In this document: positions 44,960-52,843 of the stretch, in pieces | Layout of the letters: the number at the start of each line of letters is the position of its first letter | How positions within the stretch are numbered: position 1 is the stretch's first letter | Assembly: GCF_005503145.1 (NCBI RefSeq) | Contig: NZ_SCNV01000013.1 | Location: 62,001-126,000, forward strand | Length of the DNA: 64,000 nucleotides | Origin: Burkholderia sp. 4M9327F10 | GTDB lineage: Bacteria > Pseudomonadota > Gammaproteobacteria > Burkholderiales > Burkholderiaceae | Direction: 5' to 3' | Notes under the pieces: model-generated | Told to the model about the DNA's origin: nothing | The model's input: the letters and a program-made list of their open reading frames with translations, nothing else | Databases searched by the model: none | Position numbers and translations under genes: made by a program

Positions 44960-45718
44960 TCACCACGGGATAGTCTCGTTTTCCCAGCGCGTGAACGTCC
45001 CTGTCGGGCTATCCGGTCCAAGCAGCGCAACGCGCACCACCTCGCGAGCGCCCTCCTCGACAGTCTGCGTGCCGGCAAATCCGTTGAGGTTCGTCCTGGT
45101 GAAGCCCGGAGACACGGCGTGAACCTTGATCCCCTCGGACTCCAGTTCGATCGCCATGGCAACCGTCAAAGCGTTGAGCGCCGTCTTGGACGCCGGGTAG
45201 ACCGGGCCGAAAATCGCACGGTAGGCGAACGCCGGGTCCAAGTTCGTCGTCAGCGACCCAACGCCACTTGAAACGTTGACGATGCGCGCTGCCGTTGCCT
45301 TGCGCAGGAGCGGCAGCATGGCCTGATAAACGGCGAGGACGCCGAACACGTTGGTATCCCACACCGCGCGCATTTCATCGAGGGACACGTTGCTCGGGCG
45401 AGTTGTCTTTGCGTACTCTTCGACGCTCTGGCCGGGCTGCCTGTTCGTATTGGAGATCGCCGCGTTGTTGATAAGCACGTCCAGGCGGCCAAACTCCTTG
45501 CGGATACGCTGCGCTGCGGCAGCGATCGAAGCCTGATCCGTCACGTCAAGCTGGAGGGCGTGTGCGTCCGCCCCCACCTCCCTGGCCGCCGCCTCGCCGC
45601 GCTCGAAATTGCGCGATCCGACCAGCACAGTGAAGCCGTGTGTCACGAGATCCTTCGCGATCTGAAGACCGATTCCCTGATTCGCACCGGTGACGAGAGC
45701 GATGGGTTTGTCCAGCAT
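44960..45718 (-). CDS. Short-chain dehydrogenase/reductase
   Basis: 252 residues from the ATG at 45718, which follows a strong AGGAAGGAG site. NAD(P)-binding TGANQGIG near residue 10, NNAAISN, active-site Ser in NVSSGVGS, and the Tyr/Lys pair in YPASKTALN. It is divergent from the tetR-dehalogenase pair, and the shared gap holds two operator copies, so the TetR probably controls it. The substrate is unknown; a ketone or aldehyde produced from a dehalogenated alcohol is one option. Confidence 0.9.
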   Translation of the reverse strand: MLDKPIALVTGANQGIGLQIAKDLVTHGFTVLVGSRNFERGEAAAREVGADAHALQLDVTDQASIAAAAQRIRKEFGRLDVLINNAAISNTNRQPGQSVEEYAKTTRPSNVSLDEMRAVWDTNVFGVLAVYQAMLPLLRKATAARIVNVSSGVGSLTTNLDPAFAYRAIFGPVYPASKTALNALTVAMAIELESEGIKVHAVSPGFTRTNLNGFAGTQTVEEGAREVVRVALLGPDSPTGTFTRWENETIPW

Positions 45719-45848
45719 GGCAATCTCCTTCCTGTGTCGAGTGGTAAGACGATAGGCCGGCTCGGCCGGACTTTCTACCATCAACAGTCCAAATTTTGTT
45801 TGCAGAAGTCCTTTCGTGATTGACCTGCCTGCTGCCCGGAAATAGCAC

Positions 45849-45878
45849 TTGACATCAGAATACGCACGACTGTATTTT
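45849..45878 (+). promoter_or_regulatory. Promoter of the tetR-dehalogenase operon
   Basis: A perfect TTGACA (45849-45854) is followed after 18 bp by TATTTT (45873-45878). The first operator copy lies between and over these elements, so a bound repressor would block polymerase. Confidence 0.6.
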
Positions 45879-45901
45879 CACTAAATACGCACGAGTGTAT
45901 T
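45859..45901. promoter_or_regulatory. Duplicated TetR operator
   Basis: Two 18-bp sites, AATACGCACGACTGTATT (45859-45876) and AATACGCACGAGTGTATT (45884-45901), differ at one base and are 25 bp apart. Each has AATAC/GTATT inverted arms. The second ends just before the tetR start at 45907. Confidence 0.75.
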
Positions 45902-45906
45902 AAGCC

Positions 45907-46497
45907 ATGAGCAAACCATCGTTTCGCGAAGACATTCTCAATGCCGGCCTCGAGGTGATGCTCCGGGCGGGATACGAGGGCGCCAGTGTGCGCGACATCT
46001 GCGCAGCCGCAGGCGCTCCGCATGGTTCCTTCACCAATCACTTCCGTTCCAAGGAGGCGTTTGCGCAGGAAGTACTCGACCGCTATTTCGCTCACACGAA
46101 GGAGCTGGTCAAACAGGCTTTGGGCGACCAGTCTCTTACCCCACGGGCCCGCCTCAAGCGGTATCTGGACATCATCAGTGGCGTGCTGGCAGACGACAAA
46201 TGGAATCGCGGGTGCCTGATCGGCGATTTCAGTCTCGAGACCGCTTCTCAAAGCGAACTTCTGCGCGAGCGGCTGGACGCCATATTCCAGGAATGGCGCA
46301 GTCCGTTTGCGTTGTGTATCGGGGAGGCCCAAGCCGCCGGTGAGATCGATTCGGCTTTCGATCCGCTGGATCTGGCCGAATTCCTCCTCGCCTCATGGGA
46401 AGGCGCAATTCTGCGCATGAAGGTCGAACGCGGGCCTGCCGCGCTCGAGCGCTTCAAGAAAATCGCTTTCCAAACCATCTTCAAGGAGCAGAAATGA
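45907..46497 (+). CDS. TetR-family transcriptional regulator
   Basis: 196 residues. N-terminal helix-turn-helix: ILNAGLEVMLRAGYEGASVRDICAAAG with recognition segment GAPHGSFTNHFRSKEAF. The C-terminal part (NRGCLIGDFSLETA) resembles the ligand domain of NemR-like repressors that respond to reactive small molecules. Its stop overlaps the dehalogenase start by four bases, so the two are co-translated. Two near-identical operators precede it, indicating autoregulation and control of the divergent SDR. Confidence 0.92.
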   Translation: MSKPSFREDILNAGLEVMLRAGYEGASVRDICAAAGAPHGSFTNHFRSKEAFAQEVLDRYFAHTKELVKQALGDQSLTPRARLKRYLDIISGVLADDKWNRGCLIGDFSLETASQSELLRERLDAIFQEWRSPFALCIGEAQAAGEIDSAFDPLDLAEFLLASWEGAILRMKVERGPAALERFKKIAFQTIFKEQK

Positions 46498-47402
46498 GCA
46501 CGCTTTTTGACGTTGAATTGCCGAAGGTGCAAGTTCTGGGTTCCACCATGGCCTACCGGGAAGCAGGAGATGCCGAAGCACCGGTCGCACTCTTTCTGCA
46601 CGGGAACCCGACCTCATCGTACATATGGCGGAATATCATCCCGCGCGTCGCACCGTTGGCGCATTGCATCGCACCGGATCTGATTGGATTCGGTCAATCG
46701 GGAAAGCCGGACATCGAGTATCGGTTTGCCGATCACGTCCGGTACCTGGACGCGTTTCTCGCCCATGCTGGAATCTCGTCGGCGTTCGTCATCGCGCAGG
46801 ACTGGGGAACCGCTCTCGCGTTTCACCTCGCGGCTCGCAGACCGGAGTTTATCCGTGGGCTTGCTTTCATGGAGTTCATCCGGCCGATGCCGACGTGGGA
46901 CGATTTTCACGCAGAGGCACGCGAAATCTTCGCGAAGTTCAGAACACCCGGGGTGGGTGAAGAGATGATCCTGGAAGGCAATGTCTTCGTGGAGCAGGTT
47001 CTTCCCGGGGGAATGGTGCGAAGACTCACGGACGAGGAAATGTCTGTCTACCGGGCGCCATTTCCCACGCCCGAGTCGCGCCGGCCCACGTGGCGTTTCC
47101 CGAATGAACTGCCTATCGCGGGAGAACCCGCTGACGTGTACTCGACGCTGGAAGAAGCGCATCGTGCTCTGGCGCAGTCCTCTTATCCAAAGCTGCTTTT
47201 CACTGCAACCCCGGGCGCTCTGGTCACGCCGGCCGTTGCCGATAATTTTTCGAACAAACTTAAGGACTGCAAAGCTGTAGAGCTTGGCGCCGGAATTCAC
47301 TACTTGCAGGAGGATCATCCCGATACCATTGGCGCCGCCGTCAGTGAATGGCTAATCGGACTGGGAATAGGTACCGGCCCAAAACAAAGGCTGAACTTAT
47401 AG
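46494..47402 (+). CDS. dhaA: Haloalkane dehalogenase (HLD-II, DhaA-like)
   Basis: 302 residues. Close overall match to the Rhodococcus DhaA family: HGNPTSSYIWRNIIP with halide-binding Asn38, nucleophile Asp103 followed by Trp104 (AQDWG), catalytic acid Glu127 (MEFIRP), and His269 (GAGIHYLQED). DhaA uses Asp106, Glu130 and His272, so all positions are offset by three. The enzyme hydrolyses haloalkanes to alcohol plus halide in the cytoplasm. The native role is unclear, since many such genes sit outside known degradation pathways. It is coupled to its tetR by a four-base overlap. Confidence 0.92.
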   Translation: MSTLFDVELPKVQVLGSTMAYREAGDAEAPVALFLHGNPTSSYIWRNIIPRVAPLAHCIAPDLIGFGQSGKPDIEYRFADHVRYLDAFLAHAGISSAFVIAQDWGTALAFHLAARRPEFIRGLAFMEFIRPMPTWDDFHAEAREIFAKFRTPGVGEEMILEGNVFVEQVLPGGMVRRLTDEEMSVYRAPFPTPESRRPTWRFPNELPIAGEPADVYSTLEEAHRALAQSSYPKLLFTATPGALVTPAVADNFSNKLKDCKAVELGAGIHYLQEDHPDTIGAAVSEWLIGLGIGTGPKQRLNL

Positions 47403-47503
47403 ACACCCGTCTGCCGCCATAGCCGCAATGAAGAGTCGTGGAGCGGACAGGTGAGCGTAATCCGCGAGCGCCGGTGGGAGGATGCTGGAGTGCTCGTCGC
47501 CGC

Positions 47504-48208
47504 TCACCAGGGAACGACCCTTCCCAGGTAGTCCAGGTAATGCAATCCGGAGCGCCCTTCGTAAGCCTCTATCGTGCTCACCAGGTTCGGGATGCTTTCC
47601 CCGATAGTCAGACGCGCATCAGGACCGCCCATGTCCGTCTTTACCCACCCAGGCGCCATCAATAGCAGGGTTCTCGGGTCGTCGTGGTGGCGCGCGGCAA
47701 AGCTGCGCATGAACATGTTGAGCGCGGCTTTGCTGCCCCGGTAAACCTCGTAATTGCCGTTGGTGTTGTTCGTGATGCTACCCTGCCCCGACGACATGAC
47801 GCCAATTGTTCCGCCCGGCTGGACGAGGTCCTGAAACGTCTCTATCACTCTCATCGGACTCAGCGAGTTCGTGACCATGACGCGCACGAATTCTTCGGTC
47901 GAGACATCGGCGATCGTTTCGCCATCGTCGTTCTTGACGCCGGCATTCACGAAGAGGATATCCAGTCGCCGATCTTTTAGACGGCCGTGTAATGCCGAGA
48001 CCTGGCTGGCAATCGTAATGTCAACCGCTTCCACTTCCAGCGCGCCCCGCGCGCCTTCCGAGAGTTGGCACAGCTTTTCTGTAGAGCCCTGCCTCCCCGT
48101 GGCAATCACTCGCCAGCCGCGCTTGAGGTATTCCTCGACCATCGCGAATCCGAGGCCCCGCGATGCGCCGATAAGGAGGATGGTTTTCTGCGTGGAGATG
48201 TCTTGCAT
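47504..48208 (-). CDS. Short-chain dehydrogenase (CsgA/C-factor-like)
   Basis: 234 residues. NAD(P)-binding GASRGLG near residue 14, LFVNAGVKN, MSSGQGSI with the active-site Ser region, and the YRGSKAALN Tyr/Lys pair. The subgroup lacks the usual longer C-terminal helix. It is transcribed away from a LysR gene across a 162-bp gap that contains an inverted repeat, the standard layout of a LysR-controlled enzyme gene. Confidence 0.88.
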   Translation of the reverse strand: MQDISTQKTILLIGASRGLGFAMVEEYLKRGWRVIATGRQGSTEKLCQLSEGARGALEVEAVDITIASQVSALHGRLKDRRLDILFVNAGVKNDDGETIADVSTEEFVRVMVTNSLSPMRVIETFQDLVQPGGTIGVMSSGQGSITNNTNGNYEVYRGSKAALNMFMRSFAARHHDDPRTLLLMAPGWVKTDMGGPDARLTIGESIPNLVSTIEAYEGRSGLHYLDYLGRVVPW

Positions 48209-48293
48209 GGATAGCTCCCTGTAGTGAAATCGGTGAGACCCGGATGTGCGCCGATAGAAGGTGGCGCTGAGCTGCTGCGCATTCGGTCACGGG

Positions 48294-48314
48294 TCGATAC
48301 ATGGAATATATCGA
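48294..48314. promoter_or_regulatory. Probable LysR-type operator in divergent gap
   Basis: Perfect inverted repeat TCGATA-N9-TATCGA in an AT-rich patch between the SDR and the LysR gene; it includes a T-N11-A core as expected for LysR-family sites. Confidence 0.55.
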
Positions 48315-48370
48315 TCAGCGGGACATGGCGGAAGACGCAGCAGTTGCACTTATAACCTGCACCAGACGCC

Positions 48371-49333
48371 ATGCCCCGACGCATCACGCTACAATCGGGC
48401 ATGCCCGAAGCCGACCTGAATCTGCTCATTGCGCTTGACGTCCTGCTTGCCGATGGCAGCGTGGCCGGTGCTGCGCGTCGACTGGGATTGAGCGCCTCGG
48501 CAATGAGCCGGACCTTGACCCGGCTGCGCGAGGCGACCGGCGACCCGTTACTGGTTCGCGCGGGGCGCGGTATGGTACTGACGCCTCATGCGGAGGCACT
48601 GCGTCAACGGACCCAGAACGCGGTTCATGAGGCACGTGCGGTACTTCGTCCCTCGACAGCGGAGCCTGATTTCTCAACGTTGCAGCGCACCTTTACCATT
48701 CGCGCCAACGACGGTTTTGTGGAGGCCTTCGGCGCCTCATTGATCGCCGCGGCAACCGCAGTCGCGCCGCTCGTGTGTCTGCGTTTTGCACCCAAGCTCG
48801 AGAAAACAGCGACGTATCTGCGGGACGGCTCCGCCGATCTTGAGATCGGTGTTTTAAGCGAAATGGGACCGGAAGTGCGCGTGCAGGCACTATTCCGGGA
48901 TCGCTTTCTTGGGGCTGTCAGACACGGCCATCCGCTCGCGATGGAGCGCGAGGTGAGCGCCGAACGGTACACCGCCTTCGGTCATGTGGTCGCGTCACGG
49001 CACGGTCGCGCAAACGGACCGGTTGATGAAGCACTGGCCGGATTAGGGCTGCAACGAACGATTGTCGCCGTTGTTCCGAGCTTCCCCGCCGCACTCGCTG
49101 TGGCGCGGGCCTCCGACCTGATAGCGCTCGTGCCTGCGTCTCTTCTGATCGATCTCCCCGGACAGCAGGACGCATCAGCTGCCCCCGCCCCCGCTCACGC
49201 CTTCGAGCTTCCCGTGGCGACCGGGGAGATTACGGTGTCGCAGATGTGGCATCCCCGTTTAGAGGCCGATCCGGTTCATCGCTGGCTCCGGCAACTCACG
49301 CTGGCGGTGTGCCGGGAAAGGCCGCGTGTGTAA
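48371..49333 (+). CDS. LysR-family transcriptional regulator
   Basis: 320 residues (310 if the second ATG at 48401 is used, which is closer to the conserved start). N-terminal winged helix: LNLLIALDVLLADGSVAGAARRLGLSASAMSRTLTRLRE with the recognition helix SASAMSRTL. The effector domain is the PBP2 type (RFAPKLEKTATYLRDGSADLEIGV). It resembles the NodD/ToxR-like group rather than CysB, so no link with the sulfur island is claimed. It probably regulates the divergent SDR. Confidence 0.92.
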   Translation: MPRRITLQSGMPEADLNLLIALDVLLADGSVAGAARRLGLSASAMSRTLTRLREATGDPLLVRAGRGMVLTPHAEALRQRTQNAVHEARAVLRPSTAEPDFSTLQRTFTIRANDGFVEAFGASLIAAATAVAPLVCLRFAPKLEKTATYLRDGSADLEIGVLSEMGPEVRVQALFRDRFLGAVRHGHPLAMEREVSAERYTAFGHVVASRHGRANGPVDEALAGLGLQRTIVAVVPSFPAALAVARASDLIALVPASLLIDLPGQQDASAAPAPAHAFELPVATGEITVSQMWHPRLEADPVHRWLRQLTLAVCRERPRV

Positions 49334-49418
49334 AGCACACCGCATAACCGTCACCCCTGGCACACACCGTCCCTTGTATACGGAATCCCGGTAGCCGCCT
49401 GGCGGACCGGCCGCGCCA

Positions 49419-50354
49419 CTACGCGCCGATAAATTCCAGCAGTTGCCGGGCGACTGCGCGCGGCGCTTCTTCCGGTATGTAGTGCCCGCAATCGGTGATG
49501 ACTCCGCCCCGAACATCCTCGGCCACGAGACGCATTGTGTCGAACAGCATCGACCCGACGCCCGACTCCGCTCCGAACGCCAGCACCGGGATGTCGAGCT
49601 TGCGCTCGCCGCGCTGCCGGCTTTCCTCCAGGCCCTGCTGGCTGAGCTGGTGGCGGTAGTACGCCATCGCTGTCCGTATCGCCCCCGGAGCGGCATTGAC
49701 GCGCACATACTCGTCGAGATCCGCCGCACCAATGGCCCAGGGATGAACGGCCTTGACCCGGAACAGCCAGCTCAGGAATTCCCGCTCCCGGCCCTGGAAC
49801 AGTATCTCCGGCAAATCGGGCAGACGATTGAACGCGAATTGCCAGGTTTTCAGGTTCAGCTCTTCCGAAGGAAGGCCTGCGGGCAGCGGCGAAATCCCGG
49901 GCAGCGCGGAATCGAATACCGCGAGTCGCTTCACGTCTTCCCGCCACTCGGCGGCATAGGTGTAACCGATCCACGTGCCGACGTCGTGACCCACGACGTC
50001 GATGGGACCGTCGGCCGTCAGACTCAGCGCCTCGACGACTCCATGCACGTCCGCTGCCGCCGTTCGCATGTCATATCCCGAGGTGGGGTGGTCTGAGTCG
50101 CCCATGCCCCTTGGATCAAGCGCAATCACACGCCGCCCGGCCTCAACGAGCAATGGCATTACATATCGCCATGCGTACCAGCTTTGCGGCCAGCCGGGTA
50201 TCAGCACAACAGGGGCGCCCTGACCGCCTTCGACGTAATGCAGACGAACGCCCTTCACTGAAGCCGTACCGTGGTGGAATGTCTTCCAGAATTCCTGCGG
50301 CTCAAAAGGCGCCACCGTCGCGTCTGCCTGCACCTGTATTGCATCGTGTTTCAT
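49419..50354 (-). CDS. Alpha/beta hydrolase, epoxide hydrolase-like
   Basis: 311 residues. Oxyanion segment GWPQSWYAWRY near residue 54, nucleophile Asp124 in VGHDVGTW, and His291 in DCGHYIPEEAP; an Asp nucleophile suits an epoxide hydrolase or haloacetate dehalogenase rather than an esterase. The gene lies 70 bp downstream of a TetR gene on the same strand and has its own upstream copy of the putative TetR operator. Confidence 0.88.
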   Translation of the reverse strand: MKHDAIQVQADATVAPFEPQEFWKTFHHGTASVKGVRLHYVEGGQGAPVVLIPGWPQSWYAWRYVMPLLVEAGRRVIALDPRGMGDSDHPTSGYDMRTAAADVHGVVEALSLTADGPIDVVGHDVGTWIGYTYAAEWREDVKRLAVFDSALPGISPLPAGLPSEELNLKTWQFAFNRLPDLPEILFQGREREFLSWLFRVKAVHPWAIGAADLDEYVRVNAAPGAIRTAMAYYRHQLSQQGLEESRQRGERKLDIPVLAFGAESGVGSMLFDTMRLVAEDVRGGVITDCGHYIPEEAPRAVARQLLEFIGA

Positions 50355-50387
50355 GGGAAGCTCCTTGCTTCAAGAGTTAGCCTTCTA

Positions 50388-50409
50388 TTGGGAAGTATTC
50401 ACTTCCAAA
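50388..50409. promoter_or_regulatory. TetR operator copy 1, upstream of the hydrolase gene
   Basis: GGAAGT-ATTC-ACTTCC (50391-50406) is a perfect inverted repeat. The 20 bp GGAAGTATTCACTTCCAAAT match 18 of 20 bases with the site upstream of the tetR gene itself. Confidence 0.7.
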
Positions 50410-50424
50410 TTATCCAAAAAAAAA

Positions 50425-51045
50425 TCAATCGAGCAGCTCCAGGGCACGCTCCGTAATGTCGATCAGTTCGCCGCGCGAGCGGCTCGTCTTACCCAGCACG
50501 CGCATGCCCTGGAGTATGCACAGCAGCAGACGCCCCGTGGACTCCGCATCCACGTCACTCGTGATGGAGCCGTCCTGCTGCCCCTGCAGGATGCAATCAA
50601 CCAGGCGCTTCTCATGTAGCTTGAGAACGTCCGCCACGCGCTTCGCTATCTCCTTGTCGGAACTGGCCAGATCCACCGCACTCCCGACCACCAGGCACCC
50701 GCGCTTGCCCAGGCTGCCGTGACTATATTCCACGTAGAGGGCGAGAATGGCTCGCACGCGCTCCCGCCCCGTCTGCGCACCCGCCAACTCCTTACGCAGG
50801 CGTGCGCTGCGCAATTCGACATAGCGTTCAAATGCTGCGAGAAAGACGGCGCGTTTATCGCGGAACGCCTTGTAGAGGCTGCCTTCGGTAATTCCAATCG
50901 CCGCGGTGAGCTTGCCCAGCGAGGTGGCATGAAAGCCGTATTCGCTGAAGACGGCAATCGCCTTGTCCAGCACATCCTCGAGTACAAACTCCCGAGGCCG
51001 TCCAGGGCCGCGGCTTTCGGCTTCGTGAGAAACTGATTTGTTCAT
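50425..51045 (-). CDS. TetR-family transcriptional regulator
   Basis: 206 residues. N-terminal DNA-binding domain VLDKAIAVFSEYGFHATSLGKLTAAIGITEGSLYKAFRDKRAVF (recognition helix ITEGSLYKAF). The C-terminal domain (KRGCLVVGSAVDLASSDKEIAKRV) is typical of regulators paired with small-molecule enzymes. A ribosome site near the start is not obvious. Matching operator-like repeats precede both this gene and the downstream hydrolase gene, so it probably represses both. Confidence 0.92.
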   Translation of the reverse strand: MNKSVSHEAESRGPGRPREFVLEDVLDKAIAVFSEYGFHATSLGKLTAAIGITEGSLYKAFRDKRAVFLAAFERYVELRSARLRKELAGAQTGRERVRAILALYVEYSHGSLGKRGCLVVGSAVDLASSDKEIAKRVADVLKLHEKRLVDCILQGQQDGSITSDVDAESTGRLLLCILQGMRVLGKTSRSRGELIDITERALELLD

Positions 51046-51055
51046 GTGCGAATAT

Positions 51056-51076
51056 TAGGAAGTATTCTCTCCCAAA
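51056..51076. promoter_or_regulatory. TetR operator copy 2, upstream of tetR
   Basis: GGAAGTATTCTCTCCCAAAT (51058-51077) lies 12 bp before the tetR start and differs from the downstream copy at only two positions; the right arm is degenerate. Confidence 0.65.
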
Positions 51077-51118
51077 TCAAGCTCTTTTTTGCGAGGGGAG
51101 TGTTGCAACGCCCAAACC

Positions 51119-51331
51119 GGACCGGCCAGAGTGTCTTCTCTTTCCACGCATACAGACTGTGCGTCGTGATATCCACTCGCTGCGCCAAATCCGCCACCGA
51201 ATGACCGCGTTCGGTTACCCGTTTGACTGCCTCAATCCTGAACTCCTCCGTGTACCGCTTCCTGCTCATTCTGACCTCCTCAGTTGCCGTAAATCATGGC
51301 TCGAAGATGTCTACGAAAAGCTGGCCGGTCC
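51119..51331 (-). mobile_element. IS3-family insertion remnant (truncated orfA)
   Basis: From 51269 leftward the first 45 or so codons match IS3-type OrfA (RKRYTEEFRIEAVKRVTERGHSVADLAQRV, here cited as its parts TEEFRIEAVK and GHSVADLAQRV, then HSLYAWKEK); similarity stops at about 51135 and no orfB follows. Perfect 11-bp inverted repeats GGACCGGCCAG (51119-51129) and CTGGCCGGTCC (51321-51331) flank the fragment and may be what remains of the element ends. Confidence 0.6.
51135..51269 (-). pseudogene. Truncated IS3 OrfA transposase
   Basis: Only the N-terminal helix-turn-helix of the transposase survives, joined to an unrelated reading frame that runs on to 51042 just beside the TetR start. 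It is too short to function and carries no catalytic domain. Confidence 0.7.
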
Positions 51332-51512
51332 ACAAACCCTGAAGTGTTTATCTACCGCGCATAAGCCCCGTAAAAAAGAGGCCTGAATCTGTTAGTTATG
51401 CGCATCATTTCCTATAACAATGCCACTAAGCGAGCTAGAATCGGAAACATTAGACGATACTGATGCCATGTATGACCGGATTGATCCTGGTCTATGCGCG
51501 GAGGATTGACCA

Positions 51513-52037
51513 ATGAAGCAGAAAATCATTTCCTGCATGCTCACCGCCGCGCTCGTGCTCGGCCCTGTCATGCCTAGAGCGCAGGGCGCGGTCTATTCCA
51601 ACGGCACGTCGACCACCACATTCCTCGTCTCGCTCACGCTTCAGGCGAACTGCTCCATCGCAGCCAACCCGCTGAACTTCGGCACCAATGGCGTGCTGGC
51701 TACCGCAATCAACCAGCAGACCACGGTCTCGGTTACCTGCACGAACACCACGCCCTACAACGTCGGCCTCGACGGCGGAAACGTCACGGGCTCTACCGTA
51801 ACTGCCCGGCTCATGGCGGGCACGGCCACCGGCAACACGACCACCACCGTCGGCTTCCAGCTCTACCAGGACTCAGGGCATACGACCGTGTGGGGCAACA
51901 CCCAGGGCACCAACACGGTGGCGGGCACAGGAACCGGATCGGCACAATCGATTTCGGTGTACGGCCAGGTGCCTGCGCAAACCACGCCGAAGCCCGACAC
52001 CTATCAGACCACCGTTACCGCAACGGTCTACTTTTGA
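51513..52037 (+). CDS. Spore coat U-domain pilin subunit (CsuA/B-like)
   Basis: 174 residues. Signal peptide ending near RAQG. The SCPU domain covers most of the mature chain: LTLQANCSIAANPLNFGTNG with a Cys pair completed by VSVTCTNTTPYNVGLDGG, and a C-terminal donor-like strand TVTATVYF. It is the first gene of a Csu-type (archaic chaperone/usher) pilus operon and probably the major pilin. Such pili mediate attachment and biofilm formation on abiotic surfaces in Acinetobacter. The 240 bp upstream hold the promoter but no clear hexamers were found. Confidence 0.9.
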   Translation: MKQKIISCMLTAALVLGPVMPRAQGAVYSNGTSTTTFLVSLTLQANCSIAANPLNFGTNGVLATAINQQTTVSVTCTNTTPYNVGLDGGNVTGSTVTARLMAGTATGNTTTTVGFQLYQDSGHTTVWGNTQGTNTVAGTGTGSAQSISVYGQVPAQTTPKPDTYQTTVTATVYF

Positions 52038-52054
52038 AGGCTTGCTGCGGTGCC

Positions 52055-52771
52055 ATGAGACAGTTGGCGAGCGGTGTTGCCCTCCTCCTCATGAGTCTTG
52101 CCCTGGTGGCGCGTGCGGCAACCCTGCAAATCTCTCCCGTGACAGTCGACCTGCCACCGGATCTGAATGCATCGGGCATCACACTGCGCAATCCCGGAGA
52201 TAGTCCGCTCTATGGTCAGGTACGGGTGTTTCGCTGGGATCAGTCCAATGGCGAGGACGCGCTTACGCCCACCAGCGAACTGGTGGCCAGCCCGCCGCTG
52301 ATCCAGATTCCAGCCCGCACCGACCAGTTGATCCGCCTGGTGCGGGCGATCCCCGCGCCCACCGACAGCGAGCAAAGCTACCGCTTGCTGATCGACGAGT
52401 TGCCCGGACCGGATCAGCCGGTTGCCAACGGCGTGACGATCCGGCTGCGCTATTCGGTGCCGGTTTTCGTGGAACCGGTCAAGCCGCTCGGACAACCCAG
52501 GCTTACGTGGCGCCTGACACATGACGAGCAAGGCTGGACCCTGCACGTCGTCAATGACGGCGCTAAACGCGCACAGATTGCGGCGGTCCAGATTCTCACC
52601 GCATCGGGTAAATCATACGAAATAAATAAGGGTTTGCTTGGCTATGCGCTCGCCAAACGCGGTCGCCAGTGGCAAGTGCCGCTCCCAGCCGACGCAGACC
52701 TGAGCGGCACGGCGAAGGTTCGCGCGATGATCAACTCGCTGCCGGCCGAGTCGACGGTCAACGTCGACTAA
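52055..52771 (+). CDS. Periplasmic pilus chaperone (CsuC-like)
   Basis: 238 residues from the ATG at 52055; a TTG at 52034 overlapping the upstream stop is the alternative. Signal peptide to VARAA, then two Ig-like domains of the PapD type: LQISPVTVDLPPD, RIPARTDQLIRLVRAIP (as QIPARTDQLIRLVR near residue 88) and a C-terminal domain with RLTWRLTHDEQGWTLHVVNDGAKRAQI (core VVNDGAKRAQI). The chaperone donates a strand to pilins in the periplasm and hands them to the usher. Second gene of the operon, 17 bp after the pilin. Confidence 0.9.
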   Translation: MRQLASGVALLLMSLALVARAATLQISPVTVDLPPDLNASGITLRNPGDSPLYGQVRVFRWDQSNGEDALTPTSELVASPPLIQIPARTDQLIRLVRAIPAPTDSEQSYRLLIDELPGPDQPVANGVTIRLRYSVPVFVEPVKPLGQPRLTWRLTHDEQGWTLHVVNDGAKRAQIAAVQILTASGKSYEINKGLLGYALAKRGRQWQVPLPADADLSGTAKVRAMINSLPAESTVNVD

Positions 52772-52843
52772 ACAGCATTGCGGGGTTCTGAGCTGGACGA
52801 CGGGCGTCCGCGGGAACGGACAGGATGTATCGAATCCAGATTG

